DNA from: Tritrichomonas musculus
Taxonomy: Eukaryota > Parabasalia > Tritrichomonadida > Tritrichomonadidae
Length of the DNA stretch: 64,000 bases
Assembly: GCA_039105265.1 (NCBI GenBank)
Contig: JAPFFF010000011.1
Location: 992,001 to 1,056,000 of the forward strand
Direction of reading: 5' to 3'
Shown: positions 47,301 through 55,914 of the stretch, piece by piece
Layout of the letters: every line of letters starts with the position of its first letter
How positions within the stretch are numbered: the first letter of the stretch is position 1
The notes under the pieces: model-generated
Databases searched by the model: none
Told to the model about the DNA's origin: nothing
Seen by the model: only the letters and a program-made list of their open reading frames with translations
Made by a program: the position numbers and the translations under genes

Positions 47301-48459
47301 TAATTATGAGGCTAATATAATTAAATTTAATGAATTAATTCCTAAAATCTCCAGAGTATATTTAGATATTTATTTGCCAAAATCATCTACTCCTACCAGA
47401 CTAACATTCAAAATATTGCCACAAATACTTCATGTCTATGGACAGCTGAATGGAAATGTTGATTTGATAGGAGATTTAGACACAATAGATAGAATAGCCT
47501 GTGATTGGACAGATGGTTTTATCAATCCTGAGGAAAGGAATATTGAAATATATTTACGAAAGAGCATGGCAGACCCCTTCGAAGAAATGAATTGGGATGG
47601 TAAAATGAATCCCTTTGAATATATTATCAGGCAACAATTTTATGAGATATACCCCAATCCTAATGCAGCTACCACTTTGTATACAGATTATAATATATGC
47701 TCATCCAAAATTATTACTGCCGACAATATTACTACGATGAGAAGTGATTTAAATTTGGTAAGTAATAACTTTGATGTTTTATCATATGACTTCAATAAAT
47801 TGGAGAATAAAGTTGGCCAAATGGATAGGAAATTAATAACAGTCGAAGATAAGACTGAACATCTAATTTCAGATATGAAGTCAATAAAGATTGTTGAAAG
47901 GATTTCTTTAGCCTTCACTATAGCAGGTGGAATAGTTGGTGGAGGCTTAGCTTTATCATCGATGGGCATTACATTTGGAGGAGCAGAAGCGTCATCAGAA
48001 GTAGCAGTAGCAGCGACAACAATAACTCATGCTAGGACATCATTTTTATTGGAAGAGTCATATTTTAGCGGCGCTTCTCGGCTAAGAAAATTTGACCCTT
48101 GGTCTAGGACAATTTCAGACACAAATAAAGTATTAGAATGGTGTGATGAAGGGTTAGATGAATTAGAAGAGATTACTTTCGAAAATGATTTTGATGATCC
48201 AGACAAGGGGGTAATGACTCTTCAGGCAACATTTAATTTATGTAATATTTTCAGAGATTCTTTGAAGCCTGTTTTCAAAATATTAGCTAACGAAATAAAA
48301 TCTGTTCAAAGCACAAAGCATCCCCTAGATGATATAGATATGACTGCTTATATTACAAAATTGGAGGTCAAAGAAATGTTGGAGCAAAAGGATTTATATA
48401 TCGATTCATTGGAGAAAAGGATTGCTGCATTAGAGAAGAAGTGTGCAAATATTGAGTAG
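44317..48459 (+). CDS. Fibre protein, A-type, full size (element E)
   Basis: 1380 residues. Residues 1-412 lie in the single-copy centre: SLTLYSAKSKEAKKLKANGF, YPKFNCLYNKAEVDARV, a Pro-rich linker (TPTAPPEPKPTEP) and helices, which may be the virion-anchoring part. From ~413 on the gene is in the right inverted repeat: beta-rich body with EYCFGNSWELEW, TTLYTDYNI near 1118, coiled coil (FNKLENKVGQMDRKLITVED), hydrophobic Gly-rich segment about 1197-1230, DSLKPVFKILANEIKSV and a final coiled coil (SLEKRIAALEKKCANIE). It is a paralogue of the B-type gene that follows 29 bases downstream. Probable surface fibre; no enzymatic motif seen. Confidence 0.85.
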   Translation: MSLTLYSAKSKEAKKLKANGFEISAGEDEKINIIQEDKPDEYPKFNCLYNKAEVDARVVNDYIENGGSLKGFGDVPITEKSTQILEYKALARTNSFVESNRELIRDEYCVNTFNDIIEGESKTCEAIHDMYSELMCAADGYEQVVLEEDKGKCEVVKYVQTPTAPPEPKPTEPFLQYKTYHNLADMLMNIMKNEKKNQNTTRILYEVFNEANWIKFINGTKQYHYNLQDNTLKTIGYKYKNSDEEVKADQLVEVGSPGEFIDIYMQNQKDNYANIKLFMGAFLAQYLVEVMIKKGINYIKTRKDADSLRITIIEDDGTSENIALGEYLNNVYASLNHLTQAHNDLHDYVLKIKSCTCNQDGENNFEDENDAIFVELLADLYDRVDGVEGHLQVHDISRLHFDNQVQLAQSQVVDFSIYNNDDGINDLVNQYQNQNQHIDSNIQHTNFMNDRSFNIDHDERYYWSALFHRWVLLTESGYSFDDFPSGWRTNRSFDAPPSFIFDVDRQNWIQIMITDFDNKCQGWRNNEDRMSVAVYTAFMANNTKQKEGDIVWDENENEWIYCNSAVSPLSIDIGTPPKQPDDSVSIPGSDLESFKKALEVYGNKYIEPPKNYQFNREKPIYGDVNIKANLNVNGLINGVDISNLSSGGDITTSNFTYQSGFPKYILTNNLLSTDTFRLFDRDFKMMVIGGTEEIQEQIKDTQGRINIFKIILRNNIIMNANGKIIKEFYIYAEDGKIYNPVLIHNTEHDETRLSYFHETTTNKLYIAHDEGVRIDSYDLYLKGELSIMYLLPQDSLVAVEPTIKCDTIEAKNALKLHNSDIIYLYKPTKITDATIGDKEYYKMIYEIPDDYHLIEGFKFKFKEYCFGNSWELEWKEDKWTGNNLSGRLGGSVINKLNKRNTGYYHNDNRTHLCYAMMKNDDIHNEIIPRGEKGILYSLYALASKEGKLETKLLLNNDEIINGDENHISCWVFEMGGHNKETYEGYDLVGVECRLFNYEANIIKFNELIPKISRVYLDIYLPKSSTPTRLTFKILPQILHVYGQLNGNVDLIGDLDTIDRIACDWTDGFINPEERNIEIYLRKSMADPFEEMNWDGKMNPFEYIIRQQFYEIYPNPNAATTLYTDYNICSSKIITADNITTMRSDLNLVSNNFDVLSYDFNKLENKVGQMDRKLITVEDKTEHLISDMKSIKIVERISLAFTIAGGIVGGGLALSSMGITFGGAEASSEVAVAATTITHARTSFLLEESYFSGASRLRKFDPWSRTISDTNKVLEWCDEGLDELEEITFENDFDDPDKGVMTLQATFNLCNIFRDSLKPVFKILANEIKSVQSTKHPLDDIDMTAYITKLEVKEMLEQKDLYIDSLEKRIAALEKKCANIE

Positions 48460-48488
48460 AATAGGGAAATATTTTTTTTGGGTTTGAA
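48460..48488 (+). promoter_or_regulatory. Start motif between the two fibre genes (right copy)
   Basis: AATATTTTTTTTGGGTTTGAAATG, identical to the left copy at 35164-35192. Confidence 0.5.
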
Positions 48489-51400
48489 ATGGCAGCAACA
48501 ACAACAAAATTCATCGGTGATATACAATTCAAGGTAGGAGACAGCACTCGTAAAGCAAGCCAGTTATTAACCCTAAGTGATTTAGATGGATATGTTCAGA
48601 CAGGCCATTTATTCAATGAAGTAGATGGCATACCAGAATTTAATATCAAAAATAATAATATACAATACGAGTCATTTGAGTCATCAATAACCCAATATCA
48701 TATTCTTAAATTTGTTAATATACCTGAGGATTTCATGAATAAAGTGAAGGAAATAACAGCCCAAACTAATCTTTTCAAAGTTGTTTTGAGAAAAAATATT
48801 ATATACGATACGAATGGAAATTTAGTGAAGGAATTTTATATTTATGCCAAGGATGGAAAGGTTTATTGCCCTCTCATTACCAAAAGCAGTAATGGCTGTT
48901 CTATAAATAACAGCACAATATTTGAATACATCAACATAGCTTTCGATTCTAGCCTCGATTTTAATCCCTATTCCCTTTGGTTGAATGGTGAGTTGAGTAT
49001 AATGAATGAATATCTTACTGATAGTTTACAAACAGAGAAAACAATTAAATGTTCAATCATCAAGGCTGATAATGCTTTGAAGCTTCATAAAAGTGATGTA
49101 TTGTATCTCTATAAACCCACACTAACTAGTGAAGTCCAAATAGATGATAAAATGTATTGGCTACTGCAATGGAATATAGACGATAATTACAATATACCTA
49201 GCGGCTTGGAATTTAAGTTTAGTGAATATTGTTTTGGTAATAAATGGGTTTTAAGCTGGGATGGAACTAAGTGGGTAGGAGATAATATACAAGGAAACAT
49301 AAACGGGAATATAAAAAATGCATTAAATAAAGAGAATGAACATGGAGAGGATGGAACATATATTAGAATCAAGAGAAGTGAAAGAAATAAAATGTTGATT
49401 AAAAAGCCTGATAACTATTCTATTGATAATCTCCTACATTATATAATACATGGAGGGAAATGTAAATTGGACTGTAAATTGAAACTAAAGACGGGTGAGA
49501 TAGAAAGTTTTTCAAAATATGGATTGGGCTATCAAACAAGTAATGGAGGAATAAATGTTGATGGATATGATATTGAAGCTATAAGATGCTATAAAGCAAA
49601 CGGTACAGGGAGCGAATTAGATATTTCTAAAGTGGAAGAGTTTTTACTTGATATCACTTTGGACGGTACCATCAAGGCAAACAGATTTTCTATGAGGCCT
49701 ACTGGAAAAATATTTGACCCAAAGAGTGATAAGAAATGGTATTTCATCACTGGTATATTAGATTCGTGTGAAAAAGTAGAATATTGTTATGCTTCATCTA
49801 CCCCTAATGACTCACGAAATATTAGAATATATTTATTCAAAGAATATGTTGACCCGATAGATGAGGTCAATTGGGACCCTACAACAAACCCCTTCGAATA
49901 TATTATCAAACAACAATTTTATGAGATATATCCCAATCCTAATGCTGCAACAACATTATATACAGACTATAACATTACCTCGTCCAAAATTATTACTGCC
50001 GACAATATTACTACAATGAGAAGTGATTTAAATATGGTAAGCAATAATGTTGATGTGATAAGTTATGACGTCCAGGAAATGAGCACGACAATGGAAAGCC
50101 TCAAAGGAAGAGTATCAAGAGCAGAAACAATAACTCAGCATCTAGAAGAAGATGTTGATAAGTTAAGAATTGTGTCATGGACAGCTTTAGCTTTTGGAGT
50201 AGCAGGAACAGCAGGTTCTATGGGTTCTATAGGCATGCAGCTTTTTCCCGAGGGAATTAGTTTTCCAACAATAAAGGGAGGTGGATTTTTGAAGAGAATT
50301 TTCTCTAACAAATCAACGAAAGGGATGAGTGATTTGTTGCGGTCATCTATTAATTTCATGTCTGGGACCGTCGCTAGGTCTATCACAAAAGATATTACTC
50401 CAATAATTATGTGGTGTGAAGAAGAATATAAACCATTAGATGATTTAAAATTTGAAGATGAAAATGGTAATCCTGACAGTGGAGCCTTAACTTTAAGTGG
50501 GGCTATGGATATTGGTAATATATTTAGAGATTCTTTGAAGCCTGCATTTAAATTACTTGCCGAAAAAGTAAATGAAATAGAAGCTGAATTTAATAATTTC
50601 CCTACCGTTGATGAAGTAAATGAGGCGTTGGAGAAAGTAAAGAGTGAGATTCCTGCCGCCGTAGATTTATCAAAATATCGAGAAAAAAATGATTTGATAT
50701 ATAAAGATGCTGTCGATGTGCCTTTTGAAAATGTACAAGATAGCTCAGGAACGTGGGAAGTCAAAATAAAATTAACTAGTGGAATTCGCCTTGTTGGAAC
50801 AATATCAAATAACGATGGCTTTGTAAAAGAGTTTGATTATTTGTTTGATTATAATGGTGTTATTACTGAAGATGGAGATGTTAATGTCGATTTTGAAATT
50901 GACGGAACAACTTATTACTTAACTTATTATAAAAATGATGTTAATGGTCAGTGCTTTTATATCGAAAACGGGACAGAATATTTTGATACCAAATTAATAT
51001 TAGCGGAAAAAATATTGAAGCAAGATAAAATAGCATTGAAAAGTGAAATTCCTGAACCTGTTGATTTGACCAATTATGCATTGAAAAGTGAAAATGATGA
51101 ACTGAAGACAAGGATAGAAAACTTAGAGACAAGATTAGTTGTGTTAGAGAATAAATTAACACGAATTAACTATACATTCAACATACCAAATAGTACTAGC
51201 ATTCGTTATCAATTTGACCAACAACTTGACGAATATGAAGCTATGCTCTATTTGACATATCATGAAAACAAAAATAATGTTGCCAGTGATAAAGAAATCA
51301 AAATCAATATATCATTCAATGTTAATAATACTCCTAAGTATGAATATCAATGCGAACCAAATAATATATGGATAAACAATATTGAATTTCCATTAAATAG

Positions 51401-51518
51401 TAGCAATTTTATTGTCAATGCAACAGCTAATTTTATATTGATAAATACAACATTCTTTACATCAAATGGTATCTTAGCTGAAGATAACACCAAGAATGAA
51501 ATACATTCATTACTATAA
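48489..51518 (+). CDS. Fibre protein, B-type, right copy (element E)
   Basis: 1009 residues, differing from the left copy by a single visible amino acid. Same architecture: beta-rich body, TTLYTDYNI at about 487, coiled coil, Gly-rich hydrophobic segment (ALAFGVAGTAGSMGSIG), shaft repeats, second coiled coil and a distal head. It lies downstream of the full-size A-type fibre, with which it shares motifs EYCFGN, NPFEYII, TTLYTDYN and RDSLKP, showing that the pair arose by gene duplication. The 320 bases after its stop (51519-51838) hold no gene, only the terminal hairpins. Confidence 0.86.
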   Translation: MAATTTKFIGDIQFKVGDSTRKASQLLTLSDLDGYVQTGHLFNEVDGIPEFNIKNNNIQYESFESSITQYHILKFVNIPEDFMNKVKEITAQTNLFKVVLRKNIIYDTNGNLVKEFYIYAKDGKVYCPLITKSSNGCSINNSTIFEYINIAFDSSLDFNPYSLWLNGELSIMNEYLTDSLQTEKTIKCSIIKADNALKLHKSDVLYLYKPTLTSEVQIDDKMYWLLQWNIDDNYNIPSGLEFKFSEYCFGNKWVLSWDGTKWVGDNIQGNINGNIKNALNKENEHGEDGTYIRIKRSERNKMLIKKPDNYSIDNLLHYIIHGGKCKLDCKLKLKTGEIESFSKYGLGYQTSNGGINVDGYDIEAIRCYKANGTGSELDISKVEEFLLDITLDGTIKANRFSMRPTGKIFDPKSDKKWYFITGILDSCEKVEYCYASSTPNDSRNIRIYLFKEYVDPIDEVNWDPTTNPFEYIIKQQFYEIYPNPNAATTLYTDYNITSSKIITADNITTMRSDLNMVSNNVDVISYDVQEMSTTMESLKGRVSRAETITQHLEEDVDKLRIVSWTALAFGVAGTAGSMGSIGMQLFPEGISFPTIKGGGFLKRIFSNKSTKGMSDLLRSSINFMSGTVARSITKDITPIIMWCEEEYKPLDDLKFEDENGNPDSGALTLSGAMDIGNIFRDSLKPAFKLLAEKVNEIEAEFNNFPTVDEVNEALEKVKSEIPAAVDLSKYREKNDLIYKDAVDVPFENVQDSSGTWEVKIKLTSGIRLVGTISNNDGFVKEFDYLFDYNGVITEDGDVNVDFEIDGTTYYLTYYKNDVNGQCFYIENGTEYFDTKLILAEKILKQDKIALKSEIPEPVDLTNYALKSENDELKTRIENLETRLVVLENKLTRINYTFNIPNSTSIRYQFDQQLDEYEAMLYLTYHENKNNVASDKEIKINISFNVNNTPKYEYQCEPNNIWINNIEFPLNSSNFIVNATANFILINTTFFTSNGILAEDNTKNEIHSLL

Positions 51519-51800
51519 AGTAAGCATATTCTATAGGGATTGGTGTTTGCTCTTCAGCTGGATTGAGCGTCGGGTACATTTCAATCATTATAAAACAACT
51601 TCTTGATTCGAAGGGATTATCTTGACGGAATCTTCAAGAAATACATTTTTTTGTGTCAAAATAATTTTTACAACGAGACGATAAAAATATGAGTTTGGAA
51701 TTTTTTTGTTGCGAACTTTTTGAATTATCGAGGTGGTTGGAGCTTTTTGAAGGCTCTGGGGGGCTTCCAAAGGCTCCAAGTGGCTGTAAAATGGGCTTAA

Positions 51801-51830
51801 GTATAGGCTTGGCGATAGCGGAGCCTATAC
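51801..51830. other. Terminal hairpin of element E (right)
   Basis: GTATAGGCT/AGCCTATAC, 9-bp perfect stem, 8 bases before the end at 51838; mirror of 31822-31851. Confidence 0.75.
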
Positions 51831-51838
51831 TATACTAC

Positions 51839-51844
51839 TTCGAC
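51839..51844. repeat. Target-site duplication (right copy) of element E
   Basis: TTCGAC, matching 31807-31812. The terminal T is shared with the ACTACT reading of the end, so the duplication could be counted as 5 or 6 bases. Confidence 0.88.
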
Positions 51845-53017
51845 GCTGTTTCATTATATCCTTCAGCAATGGCACGTTTATATACCGTTGAAGGTAGACC
51901 TGAAGTTATCAAACCTGAACAATTAAACCTTGAATTCCTTTCTAAACAAGGTGCTTACATTGTCGAAATCAAAATTACTAAAGTTAATAAACATTATCCA
52001 TTCCCACTCATTGTTCGTAAAGCAAATGGGTTAAATCTTAATGACGATAACTTAAAAGAAGGTGAAACATTAAATATAATTGTCGATAATATATCATTAG
52101 AAGACCTTATTGAATTTCAAAAAATAGAGTTTGAATTTATCCGTGGTTATTACTGGTCAGGTAAACGTGATTATACAATCCAAAAAGAAATTAAGAAAAT
52201 ATTTAATAAAAGACTTGAATATAAAATGCAACATAACCCATTACAACAATTATATAAATTAATCATGAATTCATGTTATGGTAAAACTATTGAAAAACCA
52301 GTTGATAAAGATATTAAATATTTGAACGATGACGATTTAGAGAAATATTGGATCAAAAACTATAATAAAATTATTGAGGACACATTAATTGAGGGTAAAA
52401 AGACACCATTACATGCTGTAAAAGTAATTAAACAAATTGAAAACCATTTTAACTTTTCACTTCTTGGTATTCAAGTTCTTTCTATGTCAAAACGAATTAT
52501 GAACGAAGTAATGTGTTTAGCTTATGATTTAGGATGCCACATTTATTACCAAGATACTGATTCAATGCATATTGAAGTTGATGATTTACCACGGCTTGTT
52601 AATGGTTTTAAAGAAAAATATAATCGTGAACTAATCGGTTCTAATTTAGGACAATTTCACAGTGACTTTCCAACCATTAATGGTCATGATGAAATGCCAA
52701 AATCTATTGAGTCATATTTTCTAATGAAGAAAATGTACATTGACAAATTGCAAGATTCAACGGGAGAAATTGATTATATGATCCGAGGAAAAGGTTTAAC
52801 ACAAAATTCAATTAAATATGCTTACAAAGAATTCAACAATGACCCAATGAAGTTATATGAATCCCTATTTGATGGAAACACACAAACGTTTGATTTAACG
52901 AAAGGACAACCATGTTTCTCAATGAACAAAAATATGACAGTATCAACTTTAAAGAAATTTGAACGTAAAATTAAAACAACTTATGAAGAAGGAAAAATTG
53001 AAGATTATTTTAAATAG
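51839..53017 (+). pseudogene. polB: Protein-primed polB, right part (element D), cut by element E
   Basis: The palm and thumb part of element D's polymerase: SLYPSAMARLYTVEG (motif A region), LIMNSCYGKTIEKP (motif B), YYQDTDSMHIEVD (motif C) and a C-terminal tail with MIRGKGLTQNSIKYAY. The reading frame on this side is open. The rest of the gene is at 30297-31812 on the far side of element E. The open frame seems to extend leftwards into E's end (from 51689), but that stretch is E sequence and fortuitous. Its end overlaps the convergent integrase gene by 8 bases. Confidence 0.85.
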
Positions 53018-54665
53018 GATCTAATAAATATCTTGGTAATAATTGAGTGTTAGGTTCACCATTAACTATTGATACACTGTTAAGTTTTCCTTCAACTTTA
53101 TATAATCCATTTTCTTTACCAATAACTTTAAACTCTCCTGGTCTTATTACCGACCTTCTTTTCATTTTGTTATCAGTCATATTATAAACTTTAACATTTA
53201 CGCCATCATTAATATTAAAACTTGCATTATTTTTAATTTCCCAATTAGCTTGTAATATTCTCCTCACAATATAATTTTCAAGTTCTGGATCATCATTTAC
53301 CATTTTTGGAGTTACACTAAATCCTGCCCATTTACTTAATCCTCTATGTGGAGCGTTATTGTATTGATTTACGATTTCATCCATTACTTCAGGATTAATA
53401 ATACCAATATTCATATTATACGCCATATCTCTAATGGTTCTAATTACTCTATCAACAATTCCTAAACTTGAATGTAAAGGTTCTGTTTTCTTTGCTTTCT
53501 TCTGTTCATATTTCATAAAATCAGGATAAGCACCTTTAGGTTGTCTAGCTACTGGTTTAAAATCAATTCCTCGTGAATTATAAAATGATTCACGCGCCAA
53601 TTTTGAATTAAATGCACCTTCACCATCACCGATTAAATGTTCTACCTTCATTCCTTTATCAATTAATTTTTGTAATGCTCGTAAATATGACATTGTCGCT
53701 TTTAATTTATCTTTACTAAATTCTGTTTTTGAAAGCATCACATTCAAAATTTGTGCATATAAATATTTAGTGTTCACATTAATCGCAATTAAATATTTTA
53801 ACGGTTGTTTTTTCTTAATGTATATTTCCATTAAATCAATCATCCATGTGTTTCTTTCTGCAACTCTATGTAATTGAAAACGTTTTATATTTTCTTTTAA
53901 TGGAAATGATGAAGGAATTTTTCCCTTTTCTTCTTTCAGTTCTGGATTAAGTAATTTTAAAGCTCTAATTTTTTCTTTACCTTTAAATCCAAATAATCCC
54001 GTTAATTCTACATTTGGTATTTCTATCGTTGCCCCTGGTTGTTGAAAATATTTATCCTGATATTCTTTATACCATGATTCTAAAGATTTTTTACCTCTCT
54101 TCTTCCATCCTGCTGTCAACTTTTCAAAATCCTCAAATGTTAAAAGTTCATTATCTCCATTATGTAAAATTACGTATTCATTCAACCTTTCCTTAAATGA
54201 TTTCTCCTTAGGTTTTTTGGGCTTTTCTTTCTTTGGGTGTGCTTCATCCCATGCTTTCTTATACTCCAAATATATTTTCTGTTTGTCTTCATCAAGTAAT
54301 GGTCGAAATGATTTTAAATCATATGCCGCACTTTCACCTGTTTCATTTTGGTTTTTATATACTTTACTCATTAAATCCTCTCTTGCTATTCTCACTGCTT
54401 CTTCATAATCTGCCATTCGTACACGTTCCATTTCTACTTCACGTCTACGTTCTTCATCCTTTACTATATCACGAATGGTAAAGTAATGAATTATATAGAA
54501 ATTGTTTATATGTTGAGCTGGAATTTTCACTTTCAAATATTTTTCACAATAATGATTTATATAATATTTCACTTGTTCCTCAAATCTATTCGGTTCATAC
54601 TTTTCTATCTTACTTGTCACATATGAAATTATTCCATCTGTGTTATTAAATAATGTTTCAGTCAT
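53010..54665 (-). CDS. int: Retrovirus-like (rve) integrase (element D)
   Basis: 551 residues, reading through. Residues 1-260 form a charged helical N-terminal region (EERRREVEMERVRMADYEEA, PKKEKPKKPKEK) that element A's 415-residue enzyme lacks in this form. The core holds WMIDLMEIY (Asp277), the strand LIAINVNTKYLYAQIL, LIGDGEGAF (Asp347), SLGIVDRVIRTIRD (Asp405) and QYNNAPHRGL. The last ~75 residues (NINDGVNVKVYNMTDNKMKR, FKVIGKENGLYKVEG) are an SH3/chromo-like tail. Catalyses strand transfer of the element ends. It is convergent with polB. Confidence 0.92.
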   Translation of the reverse strand: MTETLFNNTDGIISYVTSKIEKYEPNRFEEQVKYYINHYCEKYLKVKIPAQHINNFYIIHYFTIRDIVKDEERRREVEMERVRMADYEEAVRIAREDLMSKVYKNQNETGESAAYDLKSFRPLLDEDKQKIYLEYKKAWDEAHPKKEKPKKPKEKSFKERLNEYVILHNGDNELLTFEDFEKLTAGWKKRGKKSLESWYKEYQDKYFQQPGATIEIPNVELTGLFGFKGKEKIRALKLLNPELKEEKGKIPSSFPLKENIKRFQLHRVAERNTWMIDLMEIYIKKKQPLKYLIAINVNTKYLYAQILNVMLSKTEFSKDKLKATMSYLRALQKLIDKGMKVEHLIGDGEGAFNSKLARESFYNSRGIDFKPVARQPKGAYPDFMKYEQKKAKKTEPLHSSLGIVDRVIRTIRDMAYNMNIGIINPEVMDEIVNQYNNAPHRGLSKWAGFSVTPKMVNDDPELENYIVRRILQANWEIKNNASFNINDGVNVKVYNMTDNKMKRRSVIRPGEFKVIGKENGLYKVEGKLNSVSIVNGEPNTQLLPRYLLDPI

Positions 54666-54769
54666 GTTTAAAATAAATTAAATTAAAGATATTTGATGAT
54701 TTCATGAATGTAAAAATAATTATTTAGTTTATTTTTCATAAATTAAATTTTTTATCACATAATAAAAAT

Positions 54770-55000
54770 ATGACTCAAACCTTACCGCCTAATAAACAAC
54801 GACATGAACGTAAAACATTCGCTACTCCAACGTTGAAACTCATAAATTCACGTCTTCAATATTATAGAAAAGTATTAAGTCAACCTGAACCAACAACGGA
54901 GAAAGGAAAACTTAGTCGTGCAAGAATTCAAAATAAATATGATCAGTGTATGAAAGTAAGACAATTATTAAACAGAGCCATTAAGAACCTTTATCTTTAA
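54770..55000 (+). CDS. 76-residue basic helical protein (element D)
   Basis: MTQTLPPNKQRHERKTFATP followed by helices rich in Lys/Arg (LINSRLQYYRKVL, SRARIQNKYDQCMKVRQLLN). Probably binds nucleic acid or an acidic partner. It is positioned like the 75-residue gene of element A (11042) but is not recognisably similar. Convergent with the pVI-like gene, overlapping it by 20 bases. Confidence 0.65.
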   Translation: MTQTLPPNKQRHERKTFATPTLKLINSRLQYYRKVLSQPEPTTEKGKLSRARIQNKYDQCMKVRQLLNRAIKNLYL

Positions 55001-55208
55001 CATAATAGCCGTCACTACCGAAATATTCAATTACTGGATTATTTGAATTATCAAATTTTGGTAATATTTTTGCAACATTACCAACAACAGGTAACTTTTC
55101 CATTATTGATTTTGTTTTATTCCATCCAAATTTGAAGCCATCAGCAAAATCTTTAGCTGCTTCTTTAACTTTACCCGCTAATTTTTTAAACCAACTACCA
55201 AAAGCCAT
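54981..55208 (-). CDS. pVI-like amphipathic peptide 1 (element D)
   Basis: 75 residues starting MAFGSWFKKLAGKVKEAAKD, then FKFGWNKTKSIMEKLPVVGN and a polar end. The opening MAFGSWFK is identical to that of the second peptide at 62431, so element D encodes two related peptides. The amphipathic basic helix plus a Pro/Gly/Val segment suits a membrane-active virion component (pVI-like; inference). Start preceded by TTTTTAATTTATTATTAAAAAAATG. Confidence 0.7.
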   Translation of the reverse strand: MAFGSWFKKLAGKVKEAAKDFADGFKFGWNKTKSIMEKLPVVGNVAKILPKFDNSNNPVIEYFGSDGYYVKDKGS

Positions 55209-55262
55209 TTTTTTAATAATAAATTAAAAATTATGATTTAATATTTTTATTTAAAACTAAAT

Positions 55263-55913
55263 ATGACTTTAAAACAAGCAAGAATATTAAGTAGTGAGAC
55301 CGATAACACTATTAAGCAGGAGCAACAAACCAATGTTAACATTAACATTAAACCATCAACTAAGTCACGACCTCAAACAGTTCCGTTATATCCTAATGTT
55401 CCACCATTAAATCCAAACGTAAATTTTACTCAAGTGAACCAACCTTCGGATATTCCACCGGTTGGTCAAACTTTATATATTCCGACGACGGAGGATTTGA
55501 ACTATCAATCTCAACCTCCAACAAACAGCAATTTCCCATTAACTCGAGACAGAGGTATTGCAGATTTAGGAAATGAAATTGAGGATTTAGAAAAGAAAAA
55601 CCAATTTCTACAAATGTTAGTTGAAATGTATGAATCAAATCCGTTAAAAATAAATGCTTACGTTGTTTGTGAAAGTAAGTTATTAATGAACATGATAAAG
55701 TTGATTTAGTACTTAACTGATTGTGAGAAAGTTGATTTAGTACTTAATGAAGATATTGGATGTTCTGGATGTACCGCAAAATCAGGTAAAATCATTTATG
55801 TTTCAAAAATATTGGTTACTAAAGATGGCAAAACTAGTGAGTTAAAATATGATTACAACAACATTTACAGTGAATTTGTTAAATATGGAATTAGTTTGAA
55901 AATGACATATTAA
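55263..55913 (+). pseudogene. 'MTL-ARILSSE' protein homologue, fossil (element D)
   Basis: Start motif AATATTTTTATTTAAAACTAAATATG. Begins MTLKQARILSSETD, followed by a Pro/Asn/Gln-rich linker and a distal domain with KNQFLQMLVEMYESNPLKIN, the Cys pair IGCSGC and KILVTKDGKTSELKYDY, all matching element A's gene at 13987. It looks broken, with about one break. The fibre gene on the other strand ends 2 bases away. Confidence 0.8.
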
Positions 55914-55914
55914 T

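Larger units (their letters stand above)
31813..51838. mobile_element. Element E: complete 20.0-kb Polinton-like element with giant inverted repeats
   Basis: Starts AGTAGTATAGTATAGG and ends with its reverse complement, flanked by TTCGAC on both sides, within the polB of element D. The terminal inverted repeats are about 6.28 kb (31813-38092 and 45554-51838), each with a B-type fibre gene and most of an A-type fibre gene. The 7.5-kb centre holds a tandem-repeat block, a broken polB, an iteron-like array and a 244-residue gene. The arms differ at only a handful of positions in coding sequence, so the insertion is young or the arms are kept alike by gene conversion. No integrase, ATPase or capsid is seen. 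Confidence 0.9.
45554..51838 (+). repeat. Right terminal inverted repeat of element E (about 6.28 kb)
   Basis: Begins within the A-type fibre gene (around GTCGACTTTTCG) and continues to the element end, matching 31813-38092 on the opposite strand almost base for base. See the left copy for content. Confidence 0.92.

Noticed and set aside
46348-47969. Minus-strand frames of 69-93 codons inside the E fibre genes, present in both arms
   Set aside because: They are antisense shadows duplicated only because the inverted repeat is duplicated.
51689-51838. Open frame running from element E's right end into element D's polB, as if it were the polB start
   Set aside because: These 150 bases are terminal inverted repeat of E (their mirror is at 31813-31962), so the read-through is fortuitous.
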